Origin: an uncultured Pelagibacteraceae bacterium
GTDB lineage: Bacteria > Pseudomonadota > Alphaproteobacteria > Pelagibacterales > Pelagibacteraceae
Assembly (NCBI GenBank): GCA_902608385.1
Contig: CACLNT010000005.1
Coordinates: forward strand, 1 to 64,000
Length of the DNA stretch: 64,000 nucleotides
Direction: 5' to 3'
Every line of letters begins with the position of its first letter. Position 1 is the stretch's first letter. The notes under the pieces were generated by a model. The model was not told the DNA's origin, ran no database searches, and was given only the letters and a program-made list of their open reading frames with translations. The position numbers were made by a program, and so were the translations under genes. Below are positions 44,521-56,881 of this stretch, one piece after another.

Positions 44521-46149
44521 ATGAGCCATTACGATACAAACCTTGATAAGAATGAAGCAAATTATGTTCCTTTATCTCCACTTTCATTTTTAGAAAGAAC
44601 AAAAAATATTTATCCTAATTATGAGGCTATAGTTTATGAAAGTAGATTATACACTTGGTCTGAGGTGTATAAAAGATGTGTTAAATTTGCGAGTGCACTA
44701 GATAAAATAGGAATTAAAACTGGTGACACTGTTTCGATTATGGCATTTAATACGCCTGAAATTTTTGAAGCTCATTACTCAATTCCCATGGTTGGTGCTG
44801 TGATTAATGCAATCAATACAAGGTTAGATCCAAAAACAATTAGTTATATTTTAGATCATAGTGATGCAAAAGTTTTAATTGTAGATAGACAATTTCATGA
44901 AGTAATTAATAAAGCTTTAGAGAATGTTAAAAATAAAATTACGATAATTGATATTGATGATAAAGATATTGATACAAGTAGTTTTAAAAAAATCGGTGAC
45001 CTAGAGTACGAAAGTTTTTTAAGTACAGGTGATGAAAATTATGACTGGAAAAAACCAAAAGATGAATGGCAAGCAATTTCTTTAGGTTATACTTCTGGAA
45101 CCACAGGAAACCCCAAAGGCGTAGTTTGTCATCATAGGGGTTCTTACTTAATGGCTACTGGAAGTACAACTGCTTGGAACATGCCTAATAAACTAAATTT
45201 TTTATATACAGTACCAATGTTTCATTGTAATGGATGGTGTTATACTTGGACAATGTCAATGTTGCACGGGCGAGTAATTTGTTTAAGAAATATTGATGTT
45301 AAAAAAATTTTTGAGTTAATTGACAAATATGAGGTTACTCATTTTGGTGGTGCACCAATCGTTTTAAATATGATAGCTAATGCTCCTAAAGAGCATCAAA
45401 AAAAATTAAAAAGAAAAGTTCATGTATTGACCGCAGGAGCCCCACCTCCAAGCATTATATTTGAGAAAATGCAAAATTTAGGCTTTGATGTAATGCATGT
45501 TTATGGATTAACTGAAACTTATGGACATATTTTACAATGTGCATGGAATGATGAATGGGAAAATTTAGAACAAGAAAAACAAAATGAAATTCGAGCAAGA
45601 CAGGGTGTTATATATCCAAATCTTGAAGGGGCAGTAGTTATGGATCCAGAAACTATGAAACCTGTACCAAAGGATGGAAAAACTATGGGAGAAATTTTGA
45701 TAAGAGGAAACGTTGTAATGAAGGGGTATTATAAAGATAAAGAGGCAACAGAAAAATCAATGAAAGGTGGATGGTTTCATTCAGGTGATTTAGCTGTAAC
45801 TTATCCAAATGGATATATTAAAATTCAAGATAGATCCAAAGACATTATTATTTCCGGTGGAGAAAATATATCATCAATTGAAATAGAAAATACCATAGCA
45901 AAACATCCAGCTGTATCTTTAGCTGCAGTTGTTGCTAAGCCAGATGAAAAATGGGGAGAAACTCCCTGCGCATTTGTAGAGTTGATTGATGGAAAAAAAG
46001 CAACAGAAGAAGAAATAATAAAGTTTTGTAGAGAAACTTTGGCAGGATTTAAATTACCTAAAAAAGTAGTATTTTCTCCATTACCAAAAACTTCAACAGG
46101 GAAAATCCAAAAATTTGAACTAAGGAAAAAGGTTAAGGAGCTAAACTGA
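44521..46149 (+). CDS. dmdB: 3-methylmercaptopropionate-CoA ligase DmdB
   Basis: A 542-residue adenylate-forming ligase. It has the P-loop YTSGTTGNPKGVVCHHRG, VPMFHCNGWCYTWTM (the FHCNGW form typical of medium-chain/DmdB-type ligases), VYGLTETYGH, GWFHSGDLAV, DRSKDIIISGGENISSIE and catalytic Lys in PKTSTGKIQKFELR. DmdB activates 3-methylmercaptopropionate released by DmdA. The gene starts one base after the dmdC stop. On sequence alone a generic medium-chain acyl-CoA ligase is possible; the cluster settles it. Confidence 0.92.
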   Translation: MSHYDTNLDKNEANYVPLSPLSFLERTKNIYPNYEAIVYESRLYTWSEVYKRCVKFASALDKIGIKTGDTVSIMAFNTPEIFEAHYSIPMVGAVINAINTRLDPKTISYILDHSDAKVLIVDRQFHEVINKALENVKNKITIIDIDDKDIDTSSFKKIGDLEYESFLSTGDENYDWKKPKDEWQAISLGYTSGTTGNPKGVVCHHRGSYLMATGSTTAWNMPNKLNFLYTVPMFHCNGWCYTWTMSMLHGRVICLRNIDVKKIFELIDKYEVTHFGGAPIVLNMIANAPKEHQKKLKRKVHVLTAGAPPPSIIFEKMQNLGFDVMHVYGLTETYGHILQCAWNDEWENLEQEKQNEIRARQGVIYPNLEGAVVMDPETMKPVPKDGKTMGEILIRGNVVMKGYYKDKEATEKSMKGGWFHSGDLAVTYPNGYIKIQDRSKDIIISGGENISSIEIENTIAKHPAVSLAAVVAKPDEKWGETPCAFVELIDGKKATEEEIIKFCRETLAGFKLPKKVVFSPLPKTSTGKIQKFELRKKVKELN

Positions 46150-46172
46150 ATTTAGACATTAACGAGAAGAAT

Positions 46173-46922
46173 GTGTTCGTTTCTACGGGCGGCATGGATT
46201 TTGATAAAGAAAAGCCATCAATATTATTGATGCATGGAAGTGGACTTACACATATAGTTTGGTCTCTTCACGAACAATTTTATGCATCACAAGGATTTAA
46301 TGTTTTATCAATAGACCTTCCAGGACATGGTAATTCAGAAGGTCCATCACTAAAATCTATAGAAGAAATTTCTGACTGGGTAAAATCATTAATGAATGTT
46401 CTTGATGTTAAAAAAATAATTTTTATAGGACACTCGCAAGGCTGTCTTGTAGGTATTAATTTTGCTGCGCGGTATCCAAATTTAGTTAATAGCTTAGTTT
46501 TGGTTGCTGGCTGCTACAAAATGCCAGTTAATCAAGATCTTATTAATTATGCAGAAGCAGGTGATGAAAAAGCAATTTTGCTAATGATGAAGTGGGGCTA
46601 TGAAGGATCTAAAGCTTTTATAGGTGGTAATCCTGTAAAAAAAATAATTAATTCATCTCGTGAAATTAGAGAAGTTTTAGCTGTAGACTTAAACGCTTGC
46701 AACAATTACAAAGGCGGCAAAGAATCTTTAGAAAAAATTAATTGTCAAACATTATGTATATTTGGTGATTTAGATAAAATGGTTCCCTTAGAAGTAGGAA
46801 ATAAAATGGTATCTATGATAAAAAATTCTGAAAAAAAAATAATTAACAATTGTGGACACATGATAATTTTTGAAAAGGCATTTGAAATGAGAAAAGCTGT
46901 AAAAGAATTTTTAACTAAATAA
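46173..46922 (+). CDS. Alpha/beta hydrolase within the dmd cluster, function unknown
   Basis: A 249-residue alpha/beta hydrolase. The oxyanion HGSG is in [13 protein letters not shown], the nucleophile elbow is GHSQGCLVG, the acid is in FGDLDKMVP and the His in [10 protein letters not shown], giving a complete Ser-Asp-His triad. It sits between dmdB and dmdA (23 and 2 bp), suggesting a role in DMSP or MMPA metabolism, possibly a thioesterase or hydrolase; this is inference. The GTG at 46173 gives a very short first strand (MFVSTGG). The in-frame upstream codons read INEKN and could be coding from a non-canonical ATT (46158) or CTG (46146). Confidence 0.85.
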   Translation: MFVSTGGMDFDKEKPSILLMHGSGLTHIVWSLHEQFYASQGFNVLSIDLPGHGNSEGPSLKSIEEISDWVKSLMNVLDVKKIIFIGHSQGCLVGINFAARYPNLVNSLVLVAGCYKMPVNQDLINYAEAGDEKAILLMMKWGYEGSKAFIGGNPVKKIINSSREIREVLAVDLNACNNYKGGKESLEKINCQTLCIFGDLDKMVPLEVGNKMVSMIKNSEKKIINNCGHMIIFEKAFEMRKAVKEFLTK

Positions 46923-46924
46923 TA

Positions 46925-48034
46925 ATGAAAAATTATTTTATTGCAAAATCAAGAAGAGTTAGAAGCACTCCTTATACTTCAAGAATTGAAAATCAAGGTG
47001 TAACTGCTTATACAGTTTATAATCATATGCTTTTACCAGCTGCATTTGGATCGCTAGAAGATTCTTATAATCATTTAAAAGAACATGTCCAAGTTTGGGA
47101 CGTTGCAGGAGAAAGACAGGTCGAAGTTTATGGAAAAGACTCTGCAAAATTAGTTCAATTAATGACCTGCAGAGATCTTTCGAAATCTAAAGTGGGAAGA
47201 TGTTATTATTGTCCAATTATAGATGACAAAGCAGGTTTAATAAATGATCCGGTTATATTAAAACTTGATCAGGAACGGTGGTGGATTTCTATAGCAGATT
47301 CAGATGTGATTTTATTTGCAAAAGGTTTAGCAATTGGAAATAAATTTGATGTTAAAATATTTGAACCAAATGTAGATATATTAGCGGTACAAGGCCCAAA
47401 ATCTTTTAAACTTATGGAAAAAATATTTGGAAAAAAAATTACAGAAATGAAATTTTTTGGATTTGACTATTTTGAATTTTCTGGAGCAAAACACTTGATT
47501 GCTAGATCGGGCTGGTCAAAACAAGGAGGTTACGAAATTTATGTAGAAGACACAAAATCTGGACTAGCTTTATATGACAAACTTTTTGAATTTGGCAAAG
47601 AATTTGATGTAAAACCTGGATGCCCAAATCTAATTGAAAGAATTGAAAGCGCTTTACTATCTTATGGCAATGATATTGATAACAATGATAATCCACTCGA
47701 GTGTGGTTTAGATAAATATGTAAATTTAGATACAGATGCTAATTTTCTTGGAAAAGAAAAGTTAATAGAAATTAGCAAACAAGGAATTACAAGAAGATTA
47801 ATGGGAGTAAAAATTGAAACCAAAACAATTAATGTTGCAAAATCAATAATAATTTTTGATGAAAAAAACAACGAAATTGGAGAATTAAGATCTGGAGTTT
47901 ATTCACCTCATTTTGGTCAGGTTATAGGAATAGCAATGATGCTTAAACCTTATTGGAATAAGTCACAATCCTTTAAAATTGAATTAAACGGTAAGAGTTT
48001 TGATGGAAAAGTTTGTGATTTATCATTCATCTAG
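46925..48034 (+). CDS. dmdA: Dimethylsulfoniopropionate demethylase DmdA
   Basis: DmdA transfers a methyl group from DMSP to tetrahydrofolate, yielding 3-methylmercaptopropionate. It is a 369-residue GcvT-like protein of the SAR11 type: [73 protein letters not shown], and [21 protein letters not shown]. These segments distinguish DmdA from glycine cleavage T protein and are close to what I know of the Pelagibacter enzyme. It begins 2 bp after the hydrolase gene. Confidence 0.96.
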   Translation: MKNYFIAKSRRVRSTPYTSRIENQGVTAYTVYNHMLLPAAFGSLEDSYNHLKEHVQVWDVAGERQVEVYGKDSAKLVQLMTCRDLSKSKVGRCYYCPIIDDKAGLINDPVILKLDQERWWISIADSDVILFAKGLAIGNKFDVKIFEPNVDILAVQGPKSFKLMEKIFGKKITEMKFFGFDYFEFSGAKHLIARSGWSKQGGYEIYVEDTKSGLALYDKLFEFGKEFDVKPGCPNLIERIESALLSYGNDIDNNDNPLECGLDKYVNLDTDANFLGKEKLIEISKQGITRRLMGVKIETKTINVAKSIIIFDEKNNEIGELRSGVYSPHFGQVIGIAMMLKPYWNKSQSFKIELNGKSFDGKVCDLSFI

Positions 48035-48053
48035 GTATAAAATATAAAATATC

Positions 48054-49052
48054 ATGAATATTACGATTGTAGGAGCTACTGGTAATGTTGGAAGGAAAAT
48101 TATAGAGATTTTAGAAAAAAAAAATTTTCCTGTTGATTCTTTATATTTAGTTGCGTCTTCTAAAAGCGCAGGATCAAAATTAAGATTTAAAGAAAAAGAA
48201 ATTGAAGTTGAAAATTTAGAAACTTTTGATTTTTCAAAAGGTGAAATTACTTTTTTTTCTGCTGGTGGCAAAATATCAGAAAAATATGCAGCAAAAGCTG
48301 CAAAGCATTCAATTGTGATTGATAATTCAAGCTATTTTAGAATGGATCCCGATGTTCCTCTTATTGTTCCAGAAGTTAATTCTAATGATTTAAAAAATCA
48401 TAAAAAAAAAAATATTGTAGCAAATGCTAATTGTTCAGTAATACCTTTGGTTGTAGCACTAAAACCTTTACATGATTTATATAATATAAAAAGAATTGTT
48501 GCATCTACCTATCAATCAGTTTCTGGAGCTGGCAAAGCTCCAATGGATGAGTTGTTGTCACAAACAAAAGATTTTTTTGATAATAAAGAGCTAAGATCAA
48601 ATTATTTTACAAAACAAATCGCATTTAATGTGATTCCACATATAGATAATTTTTTAGATAGTGGCTACACTAAAGAAGAGCAAAAAATGCATGATGAAGT
48701 AAAAAAAATTTTAGATTCAAAAATTAAAGTAACATCTACATCTGTTAGGATACCTGTTTTGGTTTCACATGCCGTAAGTGTTAATGTTGAATTTAATAAA
48801 AAATATAAATTAAATGAAATCCAAAATGTATTAAATACCTCACCTGGGTGTAAAGTCATCGATGAACATAAAGATGGAGGCTATATTACACCTGCAGAAG
48901 CTGAAAATAAATTTGATACATTCATTTCTAGAATTAGAGAAGATAATTCTCAAAATAATACAATTAATTTATGGATTGTTTCTGATAATCTTCTTAAAGG
49001 TGCGGCTTTGAACGCAGTAGAGATTGCTGAAATATTAATTAAAAATAAATAA
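48054..49052 (+). CDS. asd: Aspartate-semialdehyde dehydrogenase
   Basis: Asd reduces aspartyl phosphate to aspartate semialdehyde for lysine/DAP, threonine and methionine synthesis. The 332-residue enzyme has the NADP-binding IVGATGNVGRKIIEIL, FFSAGGKISEKYA, DNSSYFRMDPDVPLIVPEVN, the catalytic-cysteine NANCSVIPLV and YQSVSGAGK. Length is normal. It lies between dmdA (19 bp) and sdhC (directly adjacent, TAAATG), linking the DMSP and TCA blocks. Confidence 0.98.
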   Translation: MNITIVGATGNVGRKIIEILEKKNFPVDSLYLVASSKSAGSKLRFKEKEIEVENLETFDFSKGEITFFSAGGKISEKYAAKAAKHSIVIDNSSYFRMDPDVPLIVPEVNSNDLKNHKKKNIVANANCSVIPLVVALKPLHDLYNIKRIVASTYQSVSGAGKAPMDELLSQTKDFFDNKELRSNYFTKQIAFNVIPHIDNFLDSGYTKEEQKMHDEVKKILDSKIKVTSTSVRIPVLVSHAVSVNVEFNKKYKLNEIQNVLNTSPGCKVIDEHKDGGYITPAEAENKFDTFISRIREDNSQNNTINLWIVSDNLLKGAALNAVEIAEILIKNK

Positions 49053-49436
49053 ATGGAAAATAAAAAACCTTTATCTCCTCATATTCAAATTTATAGTTGG
49101 AATATTTCTTCTTTAATTTCTATTTCACACAGAATAACAGGAGTAATAAATATATTAGTATTAACATTAATTTGCTTGTGGATAGCTTTACTATTGTTGG
49201 GTGAGTCAAATTATGAATATATAAAATTTTTTCTTCAATCATATTTTGGAAAATTTTTAATCTTATGTCTGACTTGGTCATTTATTTTTCAAATATTAAG
49301 TGAAATCAGGCATTTATTTTGGGATTTTGGTTATGGTTTTGAACTAATTACTTCAAAAATTTCAGGACTTTTTGTTATTTTTGGATCATTTATCTTAACA
49401 GTACTAATCTATTTAATTGGGAAACAGATTATTTAA
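49053..49436 (+). CDS. sdhC: Succinate dehydrogenase cytochrome b556 subunit
   Basis: A 127-residue membrane subunit with three transmembrane helices. The family motif is SWNISSLISISHRITGVINI, containing the Ser and Arg of the quinone site. The heme-ligand His is in EIRHLFWDFGYGFEL. SdhC anchors SdhAB and binds heme b and ubiquinone. It starts immediately after the asd stop and is followed by sdhD. Confidence 0.95.
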   Translation: MENKKPLSPHIQIYSWNISSLISISHRITGVINILVLTLICLWIALLLLGESNYEYIKFFLQSYFGKFLILCLTWSFIFQILSEIRHLFWDFGYGFELITSKISGLFVIFGSFILTVLIYLIGKQII

Positions 49437-49437
49437 T

Positions 49438-49767
49438 ATGGTTAATGCAACAAAAAAATGGATATTTCTTAAAGCTAGTTCAATAATACTTATTCCACTG
49501 ATGTTATGGTTTATTATAAATTTAGTATCAATTTATGAAAAAGATTATGTTGATGTTGTAAGTTTTTTTTCTACTCAACCTTCAAAATTCCTGACATCTC
49601 TTTTAATAATTGTAGCTTTCTTTTATTCTTCACTAAGTATCAGTGAAATTTTTGAAGATTATATTCATGATGAAAATTTAAAAAATATAGCAAATAAAAC
49701 TATGTATGTACTGTCTGTAATAATTCCTTTTATAACTATAATTATAATTTTTAATTTAAATATATGA
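49438..49767 (+). CDS. sdhD: Succinate dehydrogenase membrane anchor subunit SdhD
   Basis: A 109-residue protein with three hydrophobic helices (about 10-31, 48-66 and 81-105). SdhD sequences diverge widely; [21 protein letters not shown] and the [13 protein letters not shown] segment with a central His fit the alphaproteobacterial type. The frame is open to a TTG at 49417; the ATG at 49438, one base after the sdhC stop, is the more natural start. It overlaps sdhA by 4 bp (ATGA). Confidence 0.9.
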   Translation: MVNATKKWIFLKASSIILIPLMLWFIINLVSIYEKDYVDVVSFFSTQPSKFLTSLLIIVAFFYSSLSISEIFEDYIHDENLKNIANKTMYVLSVIIPFITIIIIFNLNI

Positions 49768-51539
49768 GCTCTTATAAAATTATAGATCATGAATATGATG
49801 TAGTAGTGTTGGGAGCTGGAGGTGCAGGATTGAGAGCAGCAGTAGGTCTTAGTGAAGCAGGATTAAAAACAGCCTGTATATCGAAGGTTTTTCCAACTAG
49901 AAGCCACACTTCAGCAGCCCAAGGAGGTATTTCTGCAGCTTTAGGAAATATGGGAGAAGATGATTGGCGTTGGCATATGTATGATACCGTTAAAGGATCA
50001 GATTGGCTAGGAGATCAAGATTGCATAGAATATTTATGCAAAGAAGCTCCAAGAGCAGTTTTGGAACTAGAAAAATATGGCGTTCCTTTTAGTCGAACAG
50101 AAGATGGAAAAATTTATCAAAGATCTTTTGGTGGAATGACAAAAAATTATGGAAATGAGCCTATACAAAGAACTTGTGCAGCAGCAGATAGAACGGGCCA
50201 CGCAATATTACACACAATGTATGGACAAGCTTTAAAACATAATACTAAATTTTTTATTGAGTATTTTGCTTTAGATTTATTAATGAAAAATGGAGAGTGC
50301 AAAGGTCTAATAGCTTGGAACTTAAATGATGGAACTATTCATAGATTTAGAGCTCATATTACAATAATAGCCACAGGTGGATATGGTAAGACTTATTATT
50401 CTTCAACATCAGCTCACACATGTACGGGTGATGGAAATGCCATGGTTTTAAGGGCTGGTTTACCTTTGCAAGATATGGAATTTGTTCAATTTCATCCAAC
50501 AGGAATTTATGGACATGGAACTTTAATCTCAGAAGGAGTTAGAGGTGAAGGCGGTTATTTGTTAAACTCTAAAGGAGAAAGATTTATGGAGCGTTATGCT
50601 CCAAAAGCCAAAGATCTTGCATCTAGAGATGTTGTGAGTAGATCAATAGCTATTGAAATTAAAGAAGGAAGAGGAATTGGAAAAGAAAAAGATCATGTCC
50701 ATCTTCATTTAAATCATTTGGATCCAAAAGTAATTGAGGAAAGACTTCCAGGAATTTCAGAGTCTTCGAAATTATTTGCTAATGTTGATGTAACAAAAGA
50801 ACCAATACCTGTTGTTCCAACGGTTCATTATAATATGGGAGGTATTCCAACCAATTATAAAGCTGAAGTTATAACGGTTAATGATTCTGAAAAAACTGTG
50901 CCTGGACTTATGGCAATTGGTGAAGCAGCATGTGTTTCTGTTCATGGAGCTAATAGACTAGGATCAAATTCATTAATTGATCTTGTAGTATTTGGAAGAG
51001 CAGCAGCGCAAAGAGCCGCTGAACTTGTTAAACCTGGAACTTCTCATGAGGAAATTTCAAAAACTGAAACCGATAAATGCCTAGATAGATTTGAAAAGTT
51101 AAGAAATGGAAATGGAAACAATAAAACAGCCGATTTAAGATTGGCTATGCAAAAAACAATGCAATCAAAATGCGCAGTATTTAGGACTGAAAAAACTTTA
51201 AAAGAAGGAGTTAATGAAATAAGAAAACCATTTGATGGTATGGATACAATTTCAGTAAAAGATAAATCTTTAATTTTTAATACTGATTTAGTTGAAACTT
51301 TAGAGTTTGATAACTTAATTAGACAGGCTATAGTTACAATGGACTCGGCTTATCAACGGAAAGAAAGTAGAGGAGCTCATGCTAGAGAAGATTATCCAAA
51401 AAGAGATGACAGTAAATTTATGAAACATACACTATCTTGGTGTCAAGGAAGTGAGACAAAAATTACTTATAGATCAGTTCATAATTCAACTTTATCAAAC
51501 GATGTACAGTATTTTCCTCCTCAAGAAAGGGTTTATTAA
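49764..51539 (+). CDS. sdhA: Succinate dehydrogenase flavoprotein subunit
   Basis: SdhA oxidises succinate to fumarate. The 591-residue protein has the dinucleotide fold [21 protein letters not shown], the FAD-attachment region [45 protein letters not shown] with catalytic residues, [10 protein letters not shown] and [21 protein letters not shown]. Length is standard. It overlaps sdhD by 4 bp and sdhB by 1 bp. Confidence 0.99.
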   Translation: MSSYKIIDHEYDVVVLGAGGAGLRAAVGLSEAGLKTACISKVFPTRSHTSAAQGGISAALGNMGEDDWRWHMYDTVKGSDWLGDQDCIEYLCKEAPRAVLELEKYGVPFSRTEDGKIYQRSFGGMTKNYGNEPIQRTCAAADRTGHAILHTMYGQALKHNTKFFIEYFALDLLMKNGECKGLIAWNLNDGTIHRFRAHITIIATGGYGKTYYSSTSAHTCTGDGNAMVLRAGLPLQDMEFVQFHPTGIYGHGTLISEGVRGEGGYLLNSKGERFMERYAPKAKDLASRDVVSRSIAIEIKEGRGIGKEKDHVHLHLNHLDPKVIEERLPGISESSKLFANVDVTKEPIPVVPTVHYNMGGIPTNYKAEVITVNDSEKTVPGLMAIGEAACVSVHGANRLGSNSLIDLVVFGRAAAQRAAELVKPGTSHEEISKTETDKCLDRFEKLRNGNGNNKTADLRLAMQKTMQSKCAVFRTEKTLKEGVNEIRKPFDGMDTISVKDKSLIFNTDLVETLEFDNLIRQAIVTMDSAYQRKESRGAHAREDYPKRDDSKFMKHTLSWCQGSETKITYRSVHNSTLSNDVQYFPPQERVY

Positions 51540-52312
51540 TGGTGCAAATAAATTTACCTCAAAACTCAAAAGTGCAAAAAGGAGAGTATTATAAGGATAA
51601 AACTGGGTCGAAAAATATTAGGAAAGTGAATATTTATAGATGGGATCCCTCAAGTGGCAAAAATCCAAGAATAGATACTTATGAAGTTGACATGGATAAT
51701 TGTCCATCAAAAGTATTAGACTTACTAAATAAAATTAAAAATGAAATAGATCCATCGCTAGCTTATAGAAGATCTTGTGCACATGGAGTGTGTGGTTCTT
51801 GCGCAATGAACATGGATGGAAAAAATGGATTAGCTTGTACTAAACCGCACGCTGAAATAAATGGAGATATTAATATTTATCCCTTGCCTCATTTAAAAGT
51901 TGAAAAAGATTTAATTGGAGATTTAAGTACTTTGTACAAACAATATGAGTCAATAGAACCATGGTTAAAAACAAATGCAAAAATTGAGAGTAAAGAAATT
52001 CTTCAATCTAGAGAAGATAGATCAAAATTAGATGGTGCATATGAGTGCATAATGTGTGCTTGTTGCTCAACAGCATGCCCAAGTTATTGGTGGAATGGTG
52101 ATAAATATCTTGGACCGGCTGTTTTATTGCAAGCTTATAGATGGATTATAGATAGTAGAGATGAAGAAAGAAAAGAAAGGTTAAAGAAAGTTGCTGATGA
52201 ATTAAAACTTTATAGATGTCATACTATAATGAATTGTACAAATGCATGTCCAAAAGGCTTAAATCCTGCAAAAGCAATTGCATCTATAAAGAAAATGCTT
52301 GCAACAAGTTAA
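51539..52312 (+). CDS. sdhB: Succinate dehydrogenase iron-sulfur subunit
   Basis: A 257-residue electron-transfer subunit. The [2Fe-2S] ligands are in [24 protein letters not shown]. The [4Fe-4S] and [3Fe-4S] ligands are in [16 protein letters not shown] and [21 protein letters not shown]. It passes electrons from FAD to ubiquinone. The ATG shares a base with the sdhA stop (TAATG). mmsA follows after a 24-bp gap. Confidence 0.99.
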   Translation: MVQINLPQNSKVQKGEYYKDKTGSKNIRKVNIYRWDPSSGKNPRIDTYEVDMDNCPSKVLDLLNKIKNEIDPSLAYRRSCAHGVCGSCAMNMDGKNGLACTKPHAEINGDINIYPLPHLKVEKDLIGDLSTLYKQYESIEPWLKTNAKIESKEILQSREDRSKLDGAYECIMCACCSTACPSYWWNGDKYLGPAVLLQAYRWIIDSRDEERKERLKKVADELKLYRCHTIMNCTNACPKGLNPAKAIASIKKMLATS

Positions 52313-52336
52313 TTACTTAATTAAATAATTTTGGCT

Positions 52337-54800
<2,464 letters not shown>

Positions 54801-54801
<1 letters not shown>

Positions 54802-55961
54802 TGAATATACACGAGCACCAAGCAAAGCAAATTTTAAAGGAATTTGGTATAGAAGTACCGAATGGTGTATTTGCTCTTTCGGTTGAAGACCTTATAAAAA
54901 AAGCTAAACAGTTAAATACCAATAAGTATGTCCTTAAAGCCCAAATTCATGCTGGGGGAAGAGGCAAAGCAGGAGGTGTAAAAATTTTAAATAACATTGA
55001 CGAATTGATCAAAGAATCTAAAGAATTATTGGGAAAAAAATTAATAACTCCTCAAACAGGAAAAGAAGGAAAAGAAGTAAAAAGATTATATGTAGAAGAA
55101 TCTTCTAGTATTGAAAAAGAGTTTTATCTTTCATGTTTGGTTGATAGAGCAAGCTCAAAGATTGCTTTTATTTCAAGTGACCAAGGAGGCATGGATATAG
55201 AAGAGGTAGCACAAAATAAGCCTGACAAAATAATTACCACAAAGTTGGAATTTAGTGAAAATATTTCAGATAGTGATTGTGAAAAAATAATTAAAATTTT
55301 TAATCTTAATGACGATTCAAAGTTATCAGCTATTAAATTAATTAAATCTATTTATAAAATGTTTTTAAGCACTGACGCTAGTCTTGTTGAAATAAACCCA
55401 CTTATTTTAACTAAAGATAAAAAAATAGTTTGTTTAGACGCAAAAATTAATTTTGATGACAACTCATTATTTAGACATCCAGAAATATTAAAGTTAAGAG
55501 ATTTAAACGAAGAAGATCCAATAGAAGTAGAAGCAAGCAAACATGATCTTGCTTATATTAAACTTGATGGAAGTATTGGTTGTATGGTGAATGGAGCTGG
55601 TTTGGCTATGGCAACTATGGACATTATAAAACTTTATGGAGAAGAACCTGCAAATTTTTTAGATGTTGGAGGTGGTGCCTCAAAAGAAAAAGTTTCGGCT
55701 GCTTTTAAAATAATACTTTCAGATAAAAATGTTAGAGGAATTTTAATTAATATTTTTGGTGGCATTATGAAATGTGATGTATTAGCTCAAGGTGTTGTAG
55801 AGGCTGCCAAAGAAAGAAAAATTAATGTTCCGTTAGTTGTTAGATTGGCTGGAACTAATTTTGAAGAAGGTAAAAAAATTCTTCAAAATTCAAATTTAAA
55901 AATAATTTCAGCAGATAACCTTGATGATGCAGCAAAAAAAATAGTTGAGGCAATAAAATAA
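54801..55961 (+). CDS. sucC: Succinyl-CoA synthetase beta subunit
   Basis: A 386-residue ADP/GDP-forming subunit with ATP-grasp fold. It shows [45 protein letters not shown], the [21 protein letters not shown] segment and [11 protein letters not shown] plus [20 protein letters not shown]. It catalyses the substrate-level phosphorylation step of the TCA cycle with SucD. Overlap with mdh is one base; sucD follows 5 bp later. Confidence 0.99.
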
Positions 55962-55966
55962 AAAAT

Positions 55967-56842
55967 ATGTCAGTTTTAGTTAATAAAAATACGAAACTAA
56001 TATGCCAAGGCTTTACAGGTTCACATGGAACTTTTCATTCTGAACAGGCAATTAAATATGGAACTAATCTAGTAGGCGGAGTTACGCCAAAAAAAGGTGG
56101 CCAAAAACATTTAGATAGACCAGTTTTTAATACTGTGAATGAAGCAAAAAAAGAAACAGGTGCGAATGCATCCATGATTTATGTACCTGCAAAATTTGCC
56201 GGATCCGCTATTGTTGAAGCAATAGATTCAGAAATTGAACTCATTGTATGTATAACCGAAGGTATTCCCGTACTAGATATGCTTAAAGTGAAAAAAAAAT
56301 TATTAGAATCAAAAAGCAGATTAATAGGTCCAAATTGTCCGGGAATAATTACACCTGAAGAATGTAAAATAGGAATAATGCCAGGAAAAATTCACAAAAA
56401 AGGTTCAGTTGGAATTGTTTCAAGATCAGGAACTTTAACTTATGAAGCTGTAGCACAAACTACTGAGATTGGATTAGGCCAATCAACCTGTATAGGAATT
56501 GGAGGAGATCCAATTAATGGAACAAATTTTATTGATTGTTTAGATCTTTTTTTAAATGATGAGGAAACCGAATCAATTCTAATGATTGGTGAAATTGGTG
56601 GAACAGATGAAGAAAATGCATCTGAATTTTTAAAAAATCATAAAGTAAAAAAACCTGTTATTGGTTTTATAGCTGGAATTACGGCGCCACCAGGAAGAAG
56701 AATGGGTCATGCAGGAGCCATAATTTCAGGTGGAAAAGGTGGAGCCAAAGAGAAAATAAAAAAAATGGAAGAATGTGGTATTACTATCGCTAAATCTCCA
56801 TCAGAAATAGGAAAAACATTATTTAATCAATTGTCTAATTGA
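55967..56842 (+). CDS. sucD: Succinyl-CoA synthetase alpha subunit
   Basis: A 291-residue CoA-binding subunit. Features: [74 protein letters not shown], and the phosphohistidine loop [19 protein letters not shown]. Length is standard. A 39-bp AT-rich gap with no evident hairpin separates it from sucA, the largest gap within the TCA block. Confidence 0.99.
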   Translation: MSVLVNKNTKLICQGFTGSHGTFHSEQAIKYGTNLVGGVTPKKGGQKHLDRPVFNTVNEAKKETGANASMIYVPAKFAGSAIVEAIDSEIELIVCITEGIPVLDMLKVKKKLLESKSRLIGPNCPGIITPEECKIGIMPGKIHKKGSVGIVSRSGTLTYEAVAQTTEIGLGQSTCIGIGGDPINGTNFIDCLDLFLNDEETESILMIGEIGGTDEENASEFLKNHKVKKPVIGFIAGITAPPGRRMGHAGAIISGGKGGAKEKIKKMEECGITIAKSPSEIGKTLFNQLSN

Positions 56843-56881
56843 AAAATATATTACAAATAATATAATATTTTAGATAAATTA

